64,000 bases of DNA from positions 1,100 to 65,099 of the forward strand of contig JAGRGY010000026.1 in the NCBI GenBank assembly GCA_020445255.1, read 5' to 3'. Positions 15,737 to 26,069 of the stretch are shown in pieces. Position numbers and translations under genes: made by a program. Each line of letters opens with the position of its first letter. Within the stretch, counting starts at the first letter, position 1. This DNA comes from Gammaproteobacteria bacterium. Its GTDB lineage: Bacteria > Pseudomonadota > Gammaproteobacteria > Chromatiales > Chromatiaceae. Below the pieces are notes generated by a model. The model made no database searches. It had not been told where the DNA came from and saw only the letters and a list, made by a program, of their open reading frames with translations.

Positions 15737-15855
15737 GCCACTGCGAATCCGGCGGCAGAGCGTGTAAACTGCGCGCGCTGGACGTCGGGAATAAAGATCT
15801 GGCGCTGTGTTCCCGATAAGGTACAGGGTGTCGCCTGGCAAGGTTAGGAGAAGAT

Positions 15856-16431
15856 ATGAATACCGCATTACCGATCATGGTGCGGCTGGTGGTGTTCTTG
15901 GGGCTGTCGTGGATGGTTGCGGGTGCCGCTGCAGACGGCGACGACAACAAGGGCTACCGGATTCAGCCCGGCGACGTTCTGCACATCGATGTATGGCATG
16001 AAGAGGAACTGCAGCGGGAGACCCTGGTCCGGCCGGACGGTGGTATTTCCTTTCCCCTGGTGGGCGACATCAATGCGGAGGGACGGACGGCGGTCGCACT
16101 GACCGCTGAGATAACCGAAAAACTCGTCCGCTTCATTCCGGACCCGGTGGTGACAGTAACCGTCGCCCAGGCGGCTGGTAACCGATTATACGTGCTCGGC
16201 GAGGTCGCGCGACCGGGTGAGTTCGCAATGAGTCGTCCGGTCAACGTCCTACAGGCGCTGGCAATGGCAGGCGGACTCACCCCTTACGCGGACCGTGACA
16301 GTATCCAGGTCTTGCGGGGAAGCGGCGATCAGCAGAAGGCCATGCCGTTCGACTATGCCGATGTGGCCGGTGGCAGGTCCCTGGAACAAAATATCCAGCT
16401 GCAACCCGGCGACGTAGTAATGGTTCCCTAG
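15856..16431 (+). CDS. Polysaccharide export protein (Wza-like, PEP-CTERM/EPS type)
   Basis: A 191-residue periplasmic/outer-membrane export protein. A signal peptide ending GAAA is followed by the poly_export domain (YRIQPGDVLHIDVWHEEEL; VRPDGGISFPLVGDI) and a SLBB domain (NRLYVLGEVARPGEFAM; LQALAMAGGLTPYA). It is the short exosortase-associated form, lacking the lipobox Cys and C-terminal helix of E. coli Wza. It would form the periplasmic exit path with the beta-barrel at 16454. AGGAGA precedes the ATG at 15856. Confidence 0.92.
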   Translation: MNTALPIMVRLVVFLGLSWMVAGAAADGDDNKGYRIQPGDVLHIDVWHEEELQRETLVRPDGGISFPLVGDINAEGRTAVALTAEITEKLVRFIPDPVVTVTVAQAAGNRLYVLGEVARPGEFAMSRPVNVLQALAMAGGLTPYADRDSIQVLRGSGDQQKAMPFDYADVAGGRSLEQNIQLQPGDVVMVP

Positions 16432-16453
16432 ACCCGGCGAACGGGATCGCAAG

Positions 16454-17626
16454 ATGCCTCATGCCGTGCGTCCAGCTTGTTGCGGATTGCTACCGATAAT
16501 CCTGTTGGCGTCGTCGACGGCTAGCTGGGCAGACGATTGGTACCTTGAGCCGCGCGCGAGCATGCAGGGATTCTATGACGACAATGTCGGCCTGGTCGTT
16601 TCGAATCCGAAGGCATCCACTGGCGCAGTGGCGCGCGCCGCGGCGAAAATGGGCAGACGATCGCAGGTGTTCGATATTAGCGTGGATGCGGAGTTCATTC
16701 GCCGGCAGTATTTCAACGATCCTAGCCGCAACACCACCGATTCCGTGATTGACGCCGACCTTGTCAAAGCAACCCGCCTGGATCGCTATGCCCTGAATGC
16801 ACACCTCGATCTGGATTCCACCGTCACCAGTGAACTGGCCAGTTCGGGGCTGACTCGCGTGCCGAAACGGCGCGTCCGCTGGCAGCTCGCTCCAAGCTGG
16901 CGCCACCAACTGATGCCGTTGTGGGGGGTGACTGCAAACGCCAGTTACCAGGATGTGAGTTATCGCGATGCCCAGCTCACCGGTCTGGTTGATTACACCT
17001 ATCTGACGCTGGGCGCAGATACGGACTATCGCTTTGACGAGAGGACGCAGTTGCTCGGTCAGGTCAGCTTTGCGCGCTACGAATCGGATCAGACCTCGAC
17101 GACGTCGGACACCACGGGGATTCTGGCCGGCATCGGCTACAATTTTTCGCCGACATGGTCGGCAAGAGCGCTGCTAGGTCTTCGAAAAACGGAGACATCC
17201 CAAACGACCTTTGCTGGTACCTCAACGGTGGACGATACTGGCTATCTTGTAGATATTTCGACCACCAAGCAGTATCAAACAGGTGCGCTCACCGTCGGGT
17301 TGAATCAGTCCACAAATCCAAGTGGCTCGGGGGAATTGCTGGACTCCGAACATCTGAGCATGGATTGGAATCAGCGCTTGTCGCATCGCTGGCGCTTCAC
17401 ACTGACGGCTGATCGGTACAAGAATGAACGGTCGTCTGGTATGGCTGGCACCAACGATCGTCAGTATCTGAACATCAGGCCTGGTCTCCGCTATAAACTC
17501 GACCGTGAATGGTCGCTATCTGCCGCTTATCGGTATCGGTATCAGAAGTACGACGTCAACCCGGATTCGGCGACCTCGAACGCATTGTTGTTGACGTTGT
17601 CCTATCTCCCGGTCAGCAGAAAGTAA
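16454..17626 (+). CDS. EPS-locus outer-membrane beta-barrel protein
   Basis: A 390-residue protein with a signal peptide (cleaved after TASWA) and alternating amphipathic beta strands throughout, e.g. YRFDERTQLLGQVSFARYES and YKLDREWSLSAAYRYRYQKY. It fits the beta-barrel family (BBP2_2; PEP-CTERM-associated type) that regularly follows the export protein in exosortase EPS loci and probably forms the outer-membrane channel. It starts 22 bases after the export gene stop; the next gene begins 33 bases downstream, so all are one operon. Confidence 0.85.
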   Translation: MPHAVRPACCGLLPIILLASSTASWADDWYLEPRASMQGFYDDNVGLVVSNPKASTGAVARAAAKMGRRSQVFDISVDAEFIRRQYFNDPSRNTTDSVIDADLVKATRLDRYALNAHLDLDSTVTSELASSGLTRVPKRRVRWQLAPSWRHQLMPLWGVTANASYQDVSYRDAQLTGLVDYTYLTLGADTDYRFDERTQLLGQVSFARYESDQTSTTSDTTGILAGIGYNFSPTWSARALLGLRKTETSQTTFAGTSTVDDTGYLVDISTTKQYQTGALTVGLNQSTNPSGSGELLDSEHLSMDWNQRLSHRWRFTLTADRYKNERSSGMAGTNDRQYLNIRPGLRYKLDREWSLSAAYRYRYQKYDVNPDSATSNALLLTLSYLPVSRK

Positions 17627-17659
17627 TAAACCTGATATACCCCCCGGAACTCGATCTGT

Positions 17660-19411
17660 ATGGAAGAAGCAACAAGCCTTGGTTTGGCCGAATATCTTTC
17701 CGTTCTGCGCAGGCGCCGATGGCAGCTGATTATCCCGGCCATGGTGCTGTTCCTGTTATTCGCGCTTGCGGCGATCGTCATTCCGTCGACTTACCGTTCG
17801 CAGGCGACCATCCTGATCGAGCAACAGGAGATTCCTCAGGACTTGGTCCGGTCGACGGTGACCAGCTTCGCGGATAAACGCGTGCAGACGATCAGCCAGC
17901 GTGTCATGACGACCGCCAACCTCGGCAAGATCATCGAAAAGTACGATCTGTATCTGGAGGAGCGCGAGCAATTCACCGTTGCCACCGTTGTCGAGACAAT
18001 GCGTGAAGATATCGAGTTGAAGATGATCAGTGCCGATGTGGTGGACCCACGCAGCGGCCGTCCGACCTCCGCGACGATCGCGTTTTCGCTGTCCTACGAC
18101 AACGAGTCGCCGGAAAAAGCGCAGAAAGTGGCGAACGAACTCACTTCGCTGTTTCTGAACGAAAACATCAAGGAGCGCCGCCAAGTCGCGCAAGAGGCAT
18201 CGCGGTTCCTCACCGAAGAATCCGACAAGCTGGCGGCGCAGATCGCAGAGATGGAGGCCAAGCTGGCGGTATTCAAAGAGGAAAACAGTAACAACCTGCC
18301 CGAATTGCAGGCACTTAACCGCGAGTTTCTGCGTCGCACCGAGGATCAGTTGATCCGCAACGAGCAGGATGTGCGCAGCCTTGACGAGCGGATCATCTTC
18401 CTTCAGGGGCAGATGGCGCAGACGGACCCCTACAGCAATATGTACTCGGCAACCGGTCAGCGTGTGTTATCCGCAGCGGACCGTTTGAAGGCACTCGAGG
18501 CGGAATACACCTCGGTTGCATCGCGTTACAGCGCGGACCATCCAAGTCGGATCGCGATGGAGCGGGAGCTGGTTGCCTTGCGCCAGGAAGTGGGTGGTGT
18601 GGACATTGCCGACCTGCAGCGCAAACTCACGGAGCTAAAGGGCGAGTTGGCAGCATTGAGCAAGCGCTACTCGACCGAGCATCCGGATGTAAAGGGCAAG
18701 CAGCGCGCAATCGACGGGGTGTTGAAGCAGATCGCTGATGCGAAGTCCAGTCGACGCAAGGCTGCTGCTCCGACCGATCAAGCCGATAACCCGGCCTATA
18801 TCCAGTTGCAGTCCAGCCTGCAGGCCGCACAGGCGGAACGTCGCTCGCTGCTGGAGGCCAGGAAGGCGCTCGAGGAGCAGCTAAAGCAACTCGAACAGCG
18901 GCTTGTCGATGGGCCTCGGGTGGAGCAGGAGTACTTGGCGATGATGAGGGAATATGACAATGCCGTGTTCAAGTTCAAGGAGATGAAGAACAAACAGGTG
19001 GAAGCGCAGCTCGCCGAATCCCTCGAGACGGAGAGCAAGTCGGAACGCTTTGTACTCGTCGAGCCACCGTTGTTGCCTGAAGAGCCCGACAGCCCGAACC
19101 GGATCGCCATCCTGCTGGTTGGCTTCATCGTCTCGCTGGGTGGCGGTGCGGCAAATGTGGGTCTGCGCGAAGCTGTGGACGACGGTATCCATGGTGCCAA
19201 GGCATTGGCCGCCGTGGCGGGCATGCCACCGCTGGCGGTAATCCCGTATATCGAAACGCAGGCAGACCGAAGCAAAAGACGTTGGCGGAACATTCTGGTG
19301 TTCCTGGGTCTGGTTGGGTTGATCGTCATTGTGCTGGCGCTGATCCATTTCCTGTATCGACCGCTTGATGTCTTGTATTTCCAGGTTCTGCGGCAATTCG
19401 TATTGTTGTGA
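17660..19411 (+). CDS. Wzz/GumC-type chain-length determinant
   Basis: A 583-residue inner-membrane co-polymerase. TM1 is at about residues 25-45 (IIPAMVLFLLFALAAIVIP), followed by the Wzz domain, a long periplasmic coiled coil at about 180-460, then Pro-rich PPLLPEEPDSPNR before TM2 (about 480-500) and a third C-terminal hydrophobic segment (NILVFLGLVGLIVIVLALIH). It belongs to the PEP-CTERM-locus chain-length family. It has no fused kinase domain; the partner kinase is the next gene. It would set polymer length and link polymerase to exporter. Confidence 0.9.
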   Translation: MEEATSLGLAEYLSVLRRRRWQLIIPAMVLFLLFALAAIVIPSTYRSQATILIEQQEIPQDLVRSTVTSFADKRVQTISQRVMTTANLGKIIEKYDLYLEEREQFTVATVVETMREDIELKMISADVVDPRSGRPTSATIAFSLSYDNESPEKAQKVANELTSLFLNENIKERRQVAQEASRFLTEESDKLAAQIAEMEAKLAVFKEENSNNLPELQALNREFLRRTEDQLIRNEQDVRSLDERIIFLQGQMAQTDPYSNMYSATGQRVLSAADRLKALEAEYTSVASRYSADHPSRIAMERELVALRQEVGGVDIADLQRKLTELKGELAALSKRYSTEHPDVKGKQRAIDGVLKQIADAKSSRRKAAAPTDQADNPAYIQLQSSLQAAQAERRSLLEARKALEEQLKQLEQRLVDGPRVEQEYLAMMREYDNAVFKFKEMKNKQVEAQLAESLETESKSERFVLVEPPLLPEEPDSPNRIAILLVGFIVSLGGGAANVGLREAVDDGIHGAKALAAVAGMPPLAVIPYIETQADRSKRRWRNILVFLGLVGLIVIVLALIHFLYRPLDVLYFQVLRQFVLL

Positions 19412-19466
19412 TCGGAATTCGGTGGACGTATTCATTCGACAATTGATATTGGAGAGCACGAACAGC

Positions 19467-20243
19467 ATGGACAGAATGAAACCGAGCCCTGACGGCTCGT
19501 TGCGAGACCCGTCAGCCATTCCTGGTGCTCAGAAAATCGTTTATACGCAGACCCGGCGATTACAAACGAATGATGCTTACCTGAAAGATCACCGTGTGAT
19601 CGCGGAATCGACGGATGCGGTCGGAGCGTCTTATAAAGTCCTGCGAACCCACGTCCGCCAGCGGATGCTTGCCAACCAGTGGCAGACACTGGCGATCACC
19701 AGCCCCAATGAGGGAGCGGGCAAAACGCTCACATCGATCAATTTGGCTATCAGCCTGGCGCGAGAGGTCAATCAGACTGTACTTTTGGTCGATCTCGACC
19801 TGCGTCGCCCCAGCATTGCCCGTTACTTCACCAACGAAAATCTGCCGGGAATCAGTGATTATCTTTTCAATGATGCACCGTTGAGTGAGCTGCTTTTCAA
19901 TCCCGAAGGGGTCGAGCGTCTGGTCGTGTTGCCGGGGAACAAGGCGATGGAATATTCCTCCGAGACGCTGTCGTCACCAAAGATGGTGGCGCTTGCCGAG
20001 GAACTGAAAACACGCTACCCGTCGCGCCTGGTATTGCTGGATATGCCCCCGTTGCTGGCCTGCGACGATGTGCTCGCATTTTCACCGTACTTCGATGCAG
20101 CGCTTCTGGTGGTCGAGGAATCTGCGACGACCAATGCCGAGGTTAGGCATTCTCTCGATCTGCTGCGGCGGACCAATCTACTTGGCCTGGCATTGAACAA
20201 ATCGCGTGACGAAGTGCCGAGCTACGGTTACGGAGCGCGTTGA
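19467..20243 (+). CDS. BY-kinase-like tyrosine autokinase of the EPS locus
   Basis: A 258-residue cytoplasmic P-loop protein. Walker A SPNEGAGKTLTSINLA (about 82-97), Walker A' LLVDLDLRRPS (about 110) and Walker B LVLLDMPP (about 192) are the three motifs of bacterial tyrosine kinases that partner Wzz-type proteins. The expected Tyr-rich tail is reduced to PSYGYGAR. Phosphorylation cycles of this partner normally control polymer length. ATG 19467 follows GGAGAG by ten bases; the frame is open further upstream but overlaps the previous gene without family similarity. Confidence 0.88.
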   Translation: MDRMKPSPDGSLRDPSAIPGAQKIVYTQTRRLQTNDAYLKDHRVIAESTDAVGASYKVLRTHVRQRMLANQWQTLAITSPNEGAGKTLTSINLAISLAREVNQTVLLVDLDLRRPSIARYFTNENLPGISDYLFNDAPLSELLFNPEGVERLVVLPGNKAMEYSSETLSSPKMVALAEELKTRYPSRLVLLDMPPLLACDDVLAFSPYFDAALLVVEESATTNAEVRHSLDLLRRTNLLGLALNKSRDEVPSYGYGAR

Positions 20244-20838
20244 AAATCGCGCGGATGACGCGCCTTCGCTGACCCGGCGCCTCGATATTTGTGACGTTAG
20301 CCGTGCAGCGTGGTGTATCCGGCGCCACGCTCACGAATATTCTGCTTCCGGTTGTCATATTTCCCGCTGCCATCGAGGTCGGCCCAACTACTGACCGAGG
20401 TCGCCTGTATTGGAGTTGGTGGCCAAGCCGGATCACCTACTGACGAAAGACCGAGATCATGCCTGGCGGGTGACAGCAAGCGTAGTTGCAGTGACGTTCG
20501 CTTATGAGACTCTTGAGACGCGAGCTGGCGATACGTCATGTCGGATTCTTTTTACTTGCTGGTCCATAGAAGTGGTCAGCGTCTCAGAATGCGTCGTTGT
20601 TAAGAGGGCGTTGCGGTTGGCCTACGGAATCGTGGTGGTGTTGATCGGTATTGGTGCGACTTTCGATTAGTATGCAGAAAAAGGTCGATCGAGCGTTTAT
20701 TTTGGATGCCAAATCTTGGATTGGTATGACTTTGCCGACGGCCTAGCGACCCTCGACGACTCCGGAAGCGCTACTTGATGGCCGGAATTTTGTTCTATTT
20801 GACGACGAAAAGTAACTCGTTTCGATGAAGCTTGATAG
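20244..20838 (+). other. 595-base gap inside the EPS locus, nothing recognised
   Basis: No frame here shows a credible protein, and no RNA, repeat or strong terminator is visible. A promoter for the sugar-transferase gene may lie in its 3' half, but no motif is convincing. Confidence 0.5.
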
Positions 20839-21555
20839 ATGAAGACTGAACCAGTTGAGGCATTTCCGTACAAACCGCCAACCGCAGAAATTCAGCAGAG
20901 ATATCACCACGTCTTTGAATTGAATAAACCGCTGCCAACTCGTTGGGCCAAGGTGTTGTTCGATAAACTGGTGGCATCGTTGATGCTGATCATTTCGGCG
21001 CCAATACTTCTACTGTTAAAAGTGGCGTATGTGATCGAGGGATGGCTTTTGCCGGACAACGCCGGGCCGATGTTTTTTTACTACAACGCGGTTAGTGCTG
21101 GACGGGTTTTTCCAAAATATAAGATTCGCCTGATAAAAACGAAATACATCGAGCCTGAGGGGGCGAGGCGTCACGATTGGATTGCGTACTCCGCCGAGTG
21201 GACACCCGACAGCCGTACACATGTCGGTAGCTTCGTGAAGAAGTTCTATCTGGATGAACTTCCACAGTTCTGGAGTGTGCTCAAGGGCGACATGAGTATC
21301 GTCGGTCCTCGACCGCTGTCTGTGCTGCATTACGAGCGCGACAAGGCGCAGGGAAATGTAACTCGTTTCTTGCTGCGGGGTGGCTTATTGGGACTTGGGC
21401 ACATCAATAAAGGCACACCGGAGATGGGCAATCCAGTTTATGAGTATGAATACGTCAACGAATATCTGAACCGGTCGTCGCTCGGGTTGTTGATGCTCGA
21501 TCTTTGGGTCATCTGGCGGGGGCTCACAGTAATCGTTAAGGGAGGCGGGCATTGA
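20839..21555 (+). CDS. Undecaprenyl-phosphate sugar-phosphate transferase (bacterial sugar transferase)
   Basis: A 238-residue short monotopic phosphoglycosyltransferase. The re-entrant membrane segment follows the DKLVASLMLIISAPILLL motif (about 39-56). The catalytic part has KYKIRLIKTKY (position of the usual FRTM motif) and the signature SFVKKFYLDELPQFWSVLKG with DMSIVGPRPL, including the Asp-Glu pair. It would start repeat-unit synthesis by moving a sugar-1-phosphate from a nucleotide sugar to undecaprenyl phosphate. It precedes xrtD with a 500-base gap. A second initiating enzyme is encoded at 26070. Confidence 0.88.
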   Translation: MKTEPVEAFPYKPPTAEIQQRYHHVFELNKPLPTRWAKVLFDKLVASLMLIISAPILLLLKVAYVIEGWLLPDNAGPMFFYYNAVSAGRVFPKYKIRLIKTKYIEPEGARRHDWIAYSAEWTPDSRTHVGSFVKKFYLDELPQFWSVLKGDMSIVGPRPLSVLHYERDKAQGNVTRFLLRGGLLGLGHINKGTPEMGNPVYEYEYVNEYLNRSSLGLLMLDLWVIWRGLTVIVKGGGH

Positions 21556-22053
21556 TGCCCTGTCTGAACGATCTGTGAGAGCGATACCGCTGGTCTGGGA
21601 AAGGTCGGCGCCCGGCAGGGGCATGGGCCGGAGACCGGCAAGGAAGCACTGAAGGGAGGCGGCCGATCTCATCGTTACAGCGTGAGATGGTGAGCCAGGC
21701 AGCCGCCGCAACAGGGCATGGCGTTTGTTGCTCTGTCGGGTGCGCGGTGTCGGGGAAAGCAGCTTTCGGTGCCAACCGATGGTTACCGACGAGTACGCCA
21801 GACTGGCTGGTTCGGCTGACCGGTAATTGGCGCAACTTCGACTTTGGTCTGGGTCTCCTGAGTCGGCGCAACTGAATCGCGTCGGCGGAAATCACGGTGT
21901 GCGTGTCGGATTTGCCGGCGAGCGGGAACTGAGCCTGCGAAGCGAGCCGAACATGCGCGCATTTGGTTTGCGGGTATTGGGCAAGTAGACCGCATTTCGT
22001 AAAAGTGATCGTTTAGGGTTCGTTAGATAACCTGGAAACGACCGAAATCAATT
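21556..22053 (+). other. 500-base gap before xrtD, nothing recognised
   Basis: No coding frame with family similarity and no clear terminator. A weak GG-N10-GC match at 21980-21993 lacks the TT of the -12 box. Confidence 0.4.
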
Positions 22054-23628
22054 GTGGTGGAGATCTTGAACAAGACGTATACGGTCAACGTGCTGGCTTT
22101 GATAATTGGGTTGCTTCTCAGCACGGCGCTCGCCTTGCTTGTTGGGTGGTCAGGTGTTGTGCACGCAGTAGAAAACTGGAGTCGCGAGGAATACAGCTAC
22201 GGCTACTTCGTGCCTCTGTTGGTTGCCTTTTTTATTTGGCAAAAAAAGAACGATTTGGTCGAAGTGCCGTTGCAGGCGTCTTGGTCAGGTGTCGTCTTGG
22301 CCGCGATTGGGCTGCTGGTCATTGCGTTTGGTGAGCTTGGCACGTTGTATGTGATGGTTGAGTACGGCTTCGTGGTTACCCTCCACGGCATCGCGTTGGC
22401 CCTGCTCGGGTGGAAAGGTTATCGCTTGGTAGCGCCACCGCTGGCGCTGTTGTTCTTTGTAGTGCCGTTGCCGAATTTTTTCTACAACAATCTGTCGGCG
22501 TACCTGCAGCTGGTGTCGTCCCAGATCGGGGTGTGGGTTGTTCGTGCCTTCGGCATCAGTGTTTTCCTGGAGGGAAACGTTATCCAGCTGGCTACGATGA
22601 AATTGCAGGTTGCCGAGGCGTGCAGCGGACTGCGTTACCTGTTCCCGCTGATGGCGGTGGGGTTCATCGTTGCTTATATGTATCGTGCGCCGCTTTGGAA
22701 GCGTGCGCTGCTTTTTCTGTCGACGATCCCGATCACTGTGTTGATGAACAGTATGCGCATCGGTCTGATCGGGGTTTCCGTCGAGTATTGGGGCTCAGAG
22801 ATGGCCGAGGGTTTTCTGCACGATTTTGAAGGCTGGGTGGTGTTCATGGCCTCGCTCGGTGTGCTGATGATGGAAATGTGGCTGCTTAATCACATCGGTC
22901 GGACGCGGCAGCGATTTCGGGATGTCTTCTACCTGGAGTTGCCGGGCCCTTCCGATACTGCATGGACATACGGCTCGCGTGCCACTGCCCCACCGTTCAT
23001 CGCACTGGTCGGGGTGCTCGTCGCCGGGACGGTGGCGATGCAGGTTCTCCCGCATCGCGAAGAGGTCGTGCCTTCACGCGAGTCCTTTGCCGGCTTTCCG
23101 ATGGCGATCGCCGACTGGGAGGGTAGGGGTGGAATGCTCGAGTCGATCTATATCGATGCACTGAAGTTCGACGATTACCTGCTGGCCGACTATTTTCACG
23201 CCGGCGCGCCGCCGATCAACCTGTACATCGCCTACTACGGGTCGCAGCGCAAGGGGGCCTCGGTGCACTCGCCCAAGAGTTGCCTGCCGGGCGGGGGCTG
23301 GGAGATGTCGAGCTTTGGCCAGTATGTCGTCGACGGCGTAACGGTCAATGGCCAACCGTTAAAGGTCAACCGCTCGATCATCCAGAAGGGCGAAAACAGG
23401 CAGCTGGTTTATTACTGGTTCCAACAGCGAGGCCGGGTAATGACGAACGAGTATATCGTCAAGTTGAATCTGTTCCGCGACGCGATCGTTCGTAATCGTA
23501 CCGACGGTGCCTTGGTTCGGCTGGTATTGCCAATGCCACAGACGCTGGATGTCGCCGACGCCGACAGGGAACTGAGCACGTTCGCGCGGGTGCTTGCGCC
23601 GCTGCTGACGAGCTATATCCCGAACTGA
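22054..23628 (+). CDS. xrtD: VPLPA-CTERM exosortase XrtD (exosortase-EpsI fusion)
   Basis: A 524-residue fusion. The N-terminal part (about 1-300) is an eight-helix exosortase with the catalytic Cys in VAEACSGLRYLFPL (about 190), Arg in LMNSMRIGLIG and His in GFLHDFEGW. The C-terminal part (about 315-520) is an EpsI domain (DDYLLADYFHAG; VHSPKSCLPGGGWEM). Exosortase plus EpsI in one chain is the XrtD arrangement, whose targets carry VPLPA-CTERM tags; two such proteins are in this window (1414, 30491). Exosortases cleave the tag in the inner membrane after Sec export. The start may be GTG 22054, GTG 22057 or TTG 22066. Confidence 0.9.
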   Translation: MVEILNKTYTVNVLALIIGLLLSTALALLVGWSGVVHAVENWSREEYSYGYFVPLLVAFFIWQKKNDLVEVPLQASWSGVVLAAIGLLVIAFGELGTLYVMVEYGFVVTLHGIALALLGWKGYRLVAPPLALLFFVVPLPNFFYNNLSAYLQLVSSQIGVWVVRAFGISVFLEGNVIQLATMKLQVAEACSGLRYLFPLMAVGFIVAYMYRAPLWKRALLFLSTIPITVLMNSMRIGLIGVSVEYWGSEMAEGFLHDFEGWVVFMASLGVLMMEMWLLNHIGRTRQRFRDVFYLELPGPSDTAWTYGSRATAPPFIALVGVLVAGTVAMQVLPHREEVVPSRESFAGFPMAIADWEGRGGMLESIYIDALKFDDYLLADYFHAGAPPINLYIAYYGSQRKGASVHSPKSCLPGGGWEMSSFGQYVVDGVTVNGQPLKVNRSIIQKGENRQLVYYWFQQRGRVMTNEYIVKLNLFRDAIVRNRTDGALVRLVLPMPQTLDVADADRELSTFARVLAPLLTSYIPN

Positions 23629-23683
23629 CTTGGTGGCAGATTGTTGTGGGTGATGACGCGTTGCACAAACACTTGGACGGGAG

Positions 23684-24781
23684 ATGATGGAGAACGCAAA
23701 AAAAGCATTAATCACAGGTATCACCGGTCAGGACGGCGCGTACCTCGCAGAGTTCCTGTTGGACAAAGGCTACGAGGTTCACGGACTCAAGCGTCGCTCG
23801 TCGCTCTTCAATACCGACAGAATCGATCACTTGTATCAGGATCCGCACGTCGATCACCGCAACTTCATCCTGCACTACGGCGACCTGACGGACAGCACCA
23901 GTTTGATCCGGGTAATCCAGAGCGTCCATCCCGACGAGATCTACAACCTTGCGGCACAGAGCCACGTTGCGGTGTCGTTCGAGTCGCCCGAGTACACGGC
24001 GAATGCCGATGCCATTGGTGCATTGCGTATTCTCGAGGCGATTCGCATTCTCGGCCTGGAGAAAAAGACGCGCTTCTACCAGGCGTCGACGTCAGAGCTG
24101 TTCGGCAAGGTGCAGGAGATACCGCAGCGCGAGTCGACGCCCTTTTATCCGCGGTCGCCCTATGCCGTGGCCAAGCTCTATGCGTACTGGATCACGGTTA
24201 ACTATCGTGAGGCCTATGGGATTTATGCATGTAATGGCATTCTGTTTAACCACGAATCACCCGTTCGCGGCGAAACATTCGTAACGCGAAAGATCACGCG
24301 CGCGCTGGCACGCATCAAGCTAGGGCTCCAGGACAAGGTTTATCTTGGGAATATGAACTCGAAGCGTGATTGGGGGCACGCGCGCGACTATGTCGAGATG
24401 CAGTGGTTGATGCTGCAGCAGGACGAGCCCGAGGATTTCGTTATTGCGACGGGCAAACAGTATTCGGTGCGGGAGTTTGTCGAAATCGCCGCGTCACACG
24501 TCGATATGCATATCGAATGGCGTGGCGAGGGTCTGGAAGAAAAGGGCATCGAGCGGGACACCGGGCGAGTAATTGTCGAGGTGGATCCGCGGTATTTCCG
24601 GCCTACCGAGGTGGAGACGCTTCTCGGCGATCCATCGCGTGCCCGCGAGAAGCTTGGATGGACACCTAAGATTTCGTTTGAGCGAATGGTTCAGGAGATG
24701 ATGCACACTGATCTGGAACTGGCGAGACGGGATGATCTGGTGGAGCGGGAGGGCTTCAAGGCCTTCAAGTATTTTGAGTAG
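23684..24781 (+). CDS. gmd: GDP-mannose 4,6-dehydratase
   Basis: A 365-residue extended SDR enzyme. It has the NAD(P) motif [17 protein letters not shown], the catalytic TSELFGK (Thr/Ser-Glu) and the [10 protein letters not shown] Tyr-Lys pair, plus [16 protein letters not shown], diagnostic of Gmd. It converts GDP-D-mannose to GDP-4-keto-6-deoxymannose, the first step to GDP-L-fucose. fcl follows at once. The sequence GGACGGGAG precedes tandem ATG codons at 23684 and 23687. Confidence 0.97.
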   Translation: MMENAKKALITGITGQDGAYLAEFLLDKGYEVHGLKRRSSLFNTDRIDHLYQDPHVDHRNFILHYGDLTDSTSLIRVIQSVHPDEIYNLAAQSHVAVSFESPEYTANADAIGALRILEAIRILGLEKKTRFYQASTSELFGKVQEIPQRESTPFYPRSPYAVAKLYAYWITVNYREAYGIYACNGILFNHESPVRGETFVTRKITRALARIKLGLQDKVYLGNMNSKRDWGHARDYVEMQWLMLQQDEPEDFVIATGKQYSVREFVEIAASHVDMHIEWRGEGLEEKGIERDTGRVIVEVDPRYFRPTEVETLLGDPSRAREKLGWTPKISFERMVQEMMHTDLELARRDDLVEREGFKAFKYFE

Positions 24782-24784
24782 GTG

Positions 24785-25744
24785 ATGCCGAATTTCCTTT
24801 CTGATGTTTCCGCCAAGGTCTACGTGGCCGGTCACCGTGGCATGGTTGGATCGGCGATTGTGAGGGCTTTGCAGGCGGCCGGGTTTCACAACATTGTTGT
24901 GCGCGGGAGCCGTGAGCTCGATCTGCGTAGCCAGCAGGCGGTAGATGATTTTTTCGCTGACGAGAGGCCCAGATTCGTGTTTCTCGCGGCTGCGAGGGTT
25001 GGAGGTATCCTGGCCAACAATAACTACCCGGCGGACTTCATCTACGACAATCTCGCCATCGAGACGAATGTCATCCATGCGGCCTACAAATATGGTGTGC
25101 AGAAGCTGTTATTTCTTGGCAGCACCTGCATCTATCCAAAACTGGCCCCTCAGCCATTGAAGGAGGAATACCTCCTTACCGGTCCGCTGGAGACCACCAA
25201 CGAGTGGTACGCGGTGGCGAAGATTGCGGGAATCAAGCTCTGTCAGGCCTATCGCCGGCAACATGGTTGTGACTTCATCTCTGCGATGCCGACCAACCTG
25301 TACGGACCGGGCGACAACTACGATCTCGAGAGCTCCCATGTAATTCCAGCAATGTTACGCAAGATGCACGAAGCAAAAGTCGCGGGCGAATCGAATGTCA
25401 TGCTGTGGGGAACCGGTACGCCCTTGCGTGAGTTTCTGCACGTTGATGACCTTGCAGATGCATTAATGTTCCTGATGAAGCACTACAGCGATTTTTCGCA
25501 TGTGAATGTTGGCGTAGGTAGTGACTTGACGATTCGGGAGCTGGCTGAGCTGGTTCGTGGTGTTGTTGGTTTTGACGGGGAACTGTCGTTTGATGCGACC
25601 AAACCGGACGGTACGCCGCGCAAGCTTGTGGATACGACATTAATTAACGACTTGGGGTGGAGTGCGAAAACGCCACTGCGCGTCGGGCTTGAGTCGGCGT
25701 ATCAGTGGTTTGTCGACAACTATGCGAATGCGAGGGCGCGTTGA
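24785..25744 (+). CDS. fcl: GDP-L-fucose synthase (epimerase/reductase)
   Basis: A 319-residue SDR enzyme. [14 protein letters not shown] is the nucleotide-binding motif; LGSTCIYP and [12 protein letters not shown] give the Ser-Tyr-Lys triad, and [10 protein letters not shown] is family-specific. It epimerises and reduces GDP-4-keto-6-deoxymannose to GDP-L-fucose, completing the pathway started by gmd three bases upstream (GTG 24782 is an alternative start). With the fucosidase-like protein at 10561 it argues that the polymer contains fucose or a related 6-deoxysugar. Confidence 0.97.
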   Translation: MPNFLSDVSAKVYVAGHRGMVGSAIVRALQAAGFHNIVVRGSRELDLRSQQAVDDFFADERPRFVFLAAARVGGILANNNYPADFIYDNLAIETNVIHAAYKYGVQKLLFLGSTCIYPKLAPQPLKEEYLLTGPLETTNEWYAVAKIAGIKLCQAYRRQHGCDFISAMPTNLYGPGDNYDLESSHVIPAMLRKMHEAKVAGESNVMLWGTGTPLREFLHVDDLADALMFLMKHYSDFSHVNVGVGSDLTIRELAELVRGVVGFDGELSFDATKPDGTPRKLVDTTLINDLGWSAKTPLRVGLESAYQWFVDNYANARAR

Positions 25745-26069
25745 GGCGCGAGGCTGAGAGAATGACCGCTTGCGCTCTGGCAGGCAGGCCGCCTGCCGTG
25801 AGTCTATATGCCTGCTACCTACACCGGAAGTTGCGAAGTGTTTGGCGCATCACGGCGGGAAATCGCGACATTGACAATGATGTCAATCGCGGTGCAACGC
25901 TGGATTCGACGTTTCCGCTTTAGGTATCTCATGCAAAGTTTATCGTTTCCGCCGGGGCGCGCCCGCGAATGCGCGTTGAGCGGGATCGCCAAATTGCCTG
26001 TCAAGGACTTGCAATTGTGCGGGGTTCTGCTCTGTTGCGCGGTCTTCGAATCGGAATTGCGTTGCATCC
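25745..26069 (+). other. 325-base gap, nothing recognised
   Basis: Only a GC-rich inverted repeat (GGCAGGC/GCCTGCC near 25783-25797, no T run) stands out. It separates fcl from the WecA-like gene. Confidence 0.4.

Noticed and set aside
21979-21994. Possible sigma-54 promoter before xrtD
   Set aside because: GG-N10-GC spacing is right, but the -12 box reads CCGC rather than TTGC.
24937-24948. GGCGGTAGATGA inside fcl
   Set aside because: Within coding sequence and lacking the conserved T; chance match.
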